In this document: one piece after another, positions 6,338 through 6,615 of the stretch | How positions within the stretch are numbered: position 1 is the stretch's first letter | Layout of the letters: every line of letters starts with the position of its first letter | Assembly (NCBI GenBank): GCA_031431195.1 | Contig: JANPCU010000048.1 | Coordinates: 1-6,615, forward strand | Length of the DNA stretch: 6,615 nucleotides | Direction of reading: 5' to 3' | From: TH-plancto1 sp031431195 | Lineage (GTDB): Bacteria; Planctomycetota; Planctomycetia; Planctomycetales; Planctomycetaceae | Notes under the pieces: generated by a model | Seen by the model: the letters and a program-made list of their open reading frames with translations, nothing else | Databases searched by the model: none | What the model was told of the DNA's origin: nothing | Program-made: the position numbers and the translations under genes

Positions 6338-6365
6338 ATTGTACTGTGCCGGGGAAGAAACTGAA
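6338..6365 (-). promoter_or_regulatory. Possible sigma70-type promoter for ettA
   Basis: Reading the minus strand, TACAAT (6338-6343) is one base from the TATAAT consensus. TTCAGT (6360-6365), 16 bases upstream, is a poor -35 match (three of six). Transcription would start near 6331, giving a leader of about 50 bases before the ATG. This is pattern matching only. Confidence 0.3.
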
Positions 6366-6406
6366 GCAGACGCTGAATCAACCACGCGAGCTGTTGCACA
6401 CCCGTC

Positions 6407-6476
6407 GAGCCGGAAGCGTCAGCGCCCGGAGCATTCGTCGCCAGTGCCGTACTCCAGGCGCTGACGCTTCCGGCTC
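6407..6476. repeat. Perfect 20-bp inverted repeat, AGCCGGAAGCGTCAGCGCC type
   Basis: GAGCCGGAAGCGTCAGCGCC (6407-6426) is exactly complemented by 6457-6476, with 30 bases between. After one mismatch the stem could continue with GGAG (6428-6431) and CTCC (6452-6455). The gap is about 125 bases upstream of the ettA start codon. I recall this 19-20-mer as frequent between genes in planctomycetes. There is no T tract and no transposase gene beside it. Confidence 0.8.
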
Positions 6477-6615
6477 TTTGGCCGCGACCGGGTCACACTG
6501 ACGAGCGGGAGCCACCTCGACTTTTGCAGATTTAGACGCTGAGAGCCACCATGTTTTCCAGGAGGTGTTGGACTTTTCGCGAACCGGGTCCGCAGAGGGC
6601 CCACTTCGAAATGTA
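6477..6615. other. Gene-free right end of the window
   Basis: Together with 6282-6476 this makes 334 bases without a convincing gene. The left part holds the possible ettA promoter and the 20-bp inverted repeat. In 6477-6615 I see no recognisable domain, RNA gene or strong hairpin. A plus-strand frame starts with ATG at 6551 and stays open to the window edge (21 codons, MFSRRCWTFREPG...), but it is too short to judge and has no clear ribosome-binding site. A gene starting here cannot be excluded. Confidence 0.4.

Noticed and set aside
4914..6464. 516-codon open frame on the plus strand opposite ettA
   Set aside because: It is the complement of a strongly conserved ABC-F gene. Long antisense frames are expected in ~62% GC coding DNA, and the translation shows no domain and runs into the 20-bp repeat.
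6419..6604. 61-codon minus-strand frame at the right end
   Set aside because: Its C-terminal third is translation of the inverted repeat (SRKRQR type), and the remainder resembles no protein.

Overview
The window is about 6.6 kb of bacterial chromosome. It carries two conserved translation-related genes, one small RNA-associated-domain gene, and one compositionally foreign gene of a family linked to signalling and defence. The core genes have roughly 60% GC. Gaps between genes are full of palindromic hairpin repeats (CCGGGGGC, AGCCGGAAGCGTCAGCGCC, GGACGGGCC and CTGTCAGC types). From memory this repeat style, with unremarkable Shine-Dalgarno signals, resembles Planctomycetota. That assignment is inference, not something shown by a marker gene.

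Layout from left to right: a hairpin-rich leader (1-221); a short ASCH-domain gene on the plus strand (222-671, possibly from 132); an intergenic inverted repeat (682-770); an RlmL-type THUMP/SAM 23S rRNA guanine-N2 methyltransferase on the plus strand (823-3183) with an unusual ~410-residue proline-rich tail holding six copies of a ~20-residue motif; a convergent gap with two mutually inverted copies of one 22-nt palindrome (3203-3224, 3301-3322); a DUF4062 gene on the minus strand (3367-4329), AT-richer than its neighbours; a 281-nt gap made largely of hairpin repeats (4330-4610); the ABC-F ATPase EttA on the minus strand (4611-6281); and a gene-free right end (6282-6615) with a possible ettA promoter and a perfect 20-bp inverted repeat.

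RlmL-like modification of 23S rRNA and EttA gating of the 70S ribosome both act on translation, and an ASCH domain is also thought to contact RNA. The genes do not form one operon: rlmL and the DUF4062 gene converge. The DUF4062 gene lies downstream of ettA on the same strand, but a 281-nt hairpin-rich gap makes simple co-transcription doubtful. Its low GC, isolation and position between repeat clusters suggest insertion of foreign DNA between housekeeping genes.

The two items most worth follow-up are the repeated linear motif in the methyltransferase tail, whose copies differ at DNA level almost only by synonymous changes, and the solitary DUF4062 protein with its beta-rich C-terminal half.
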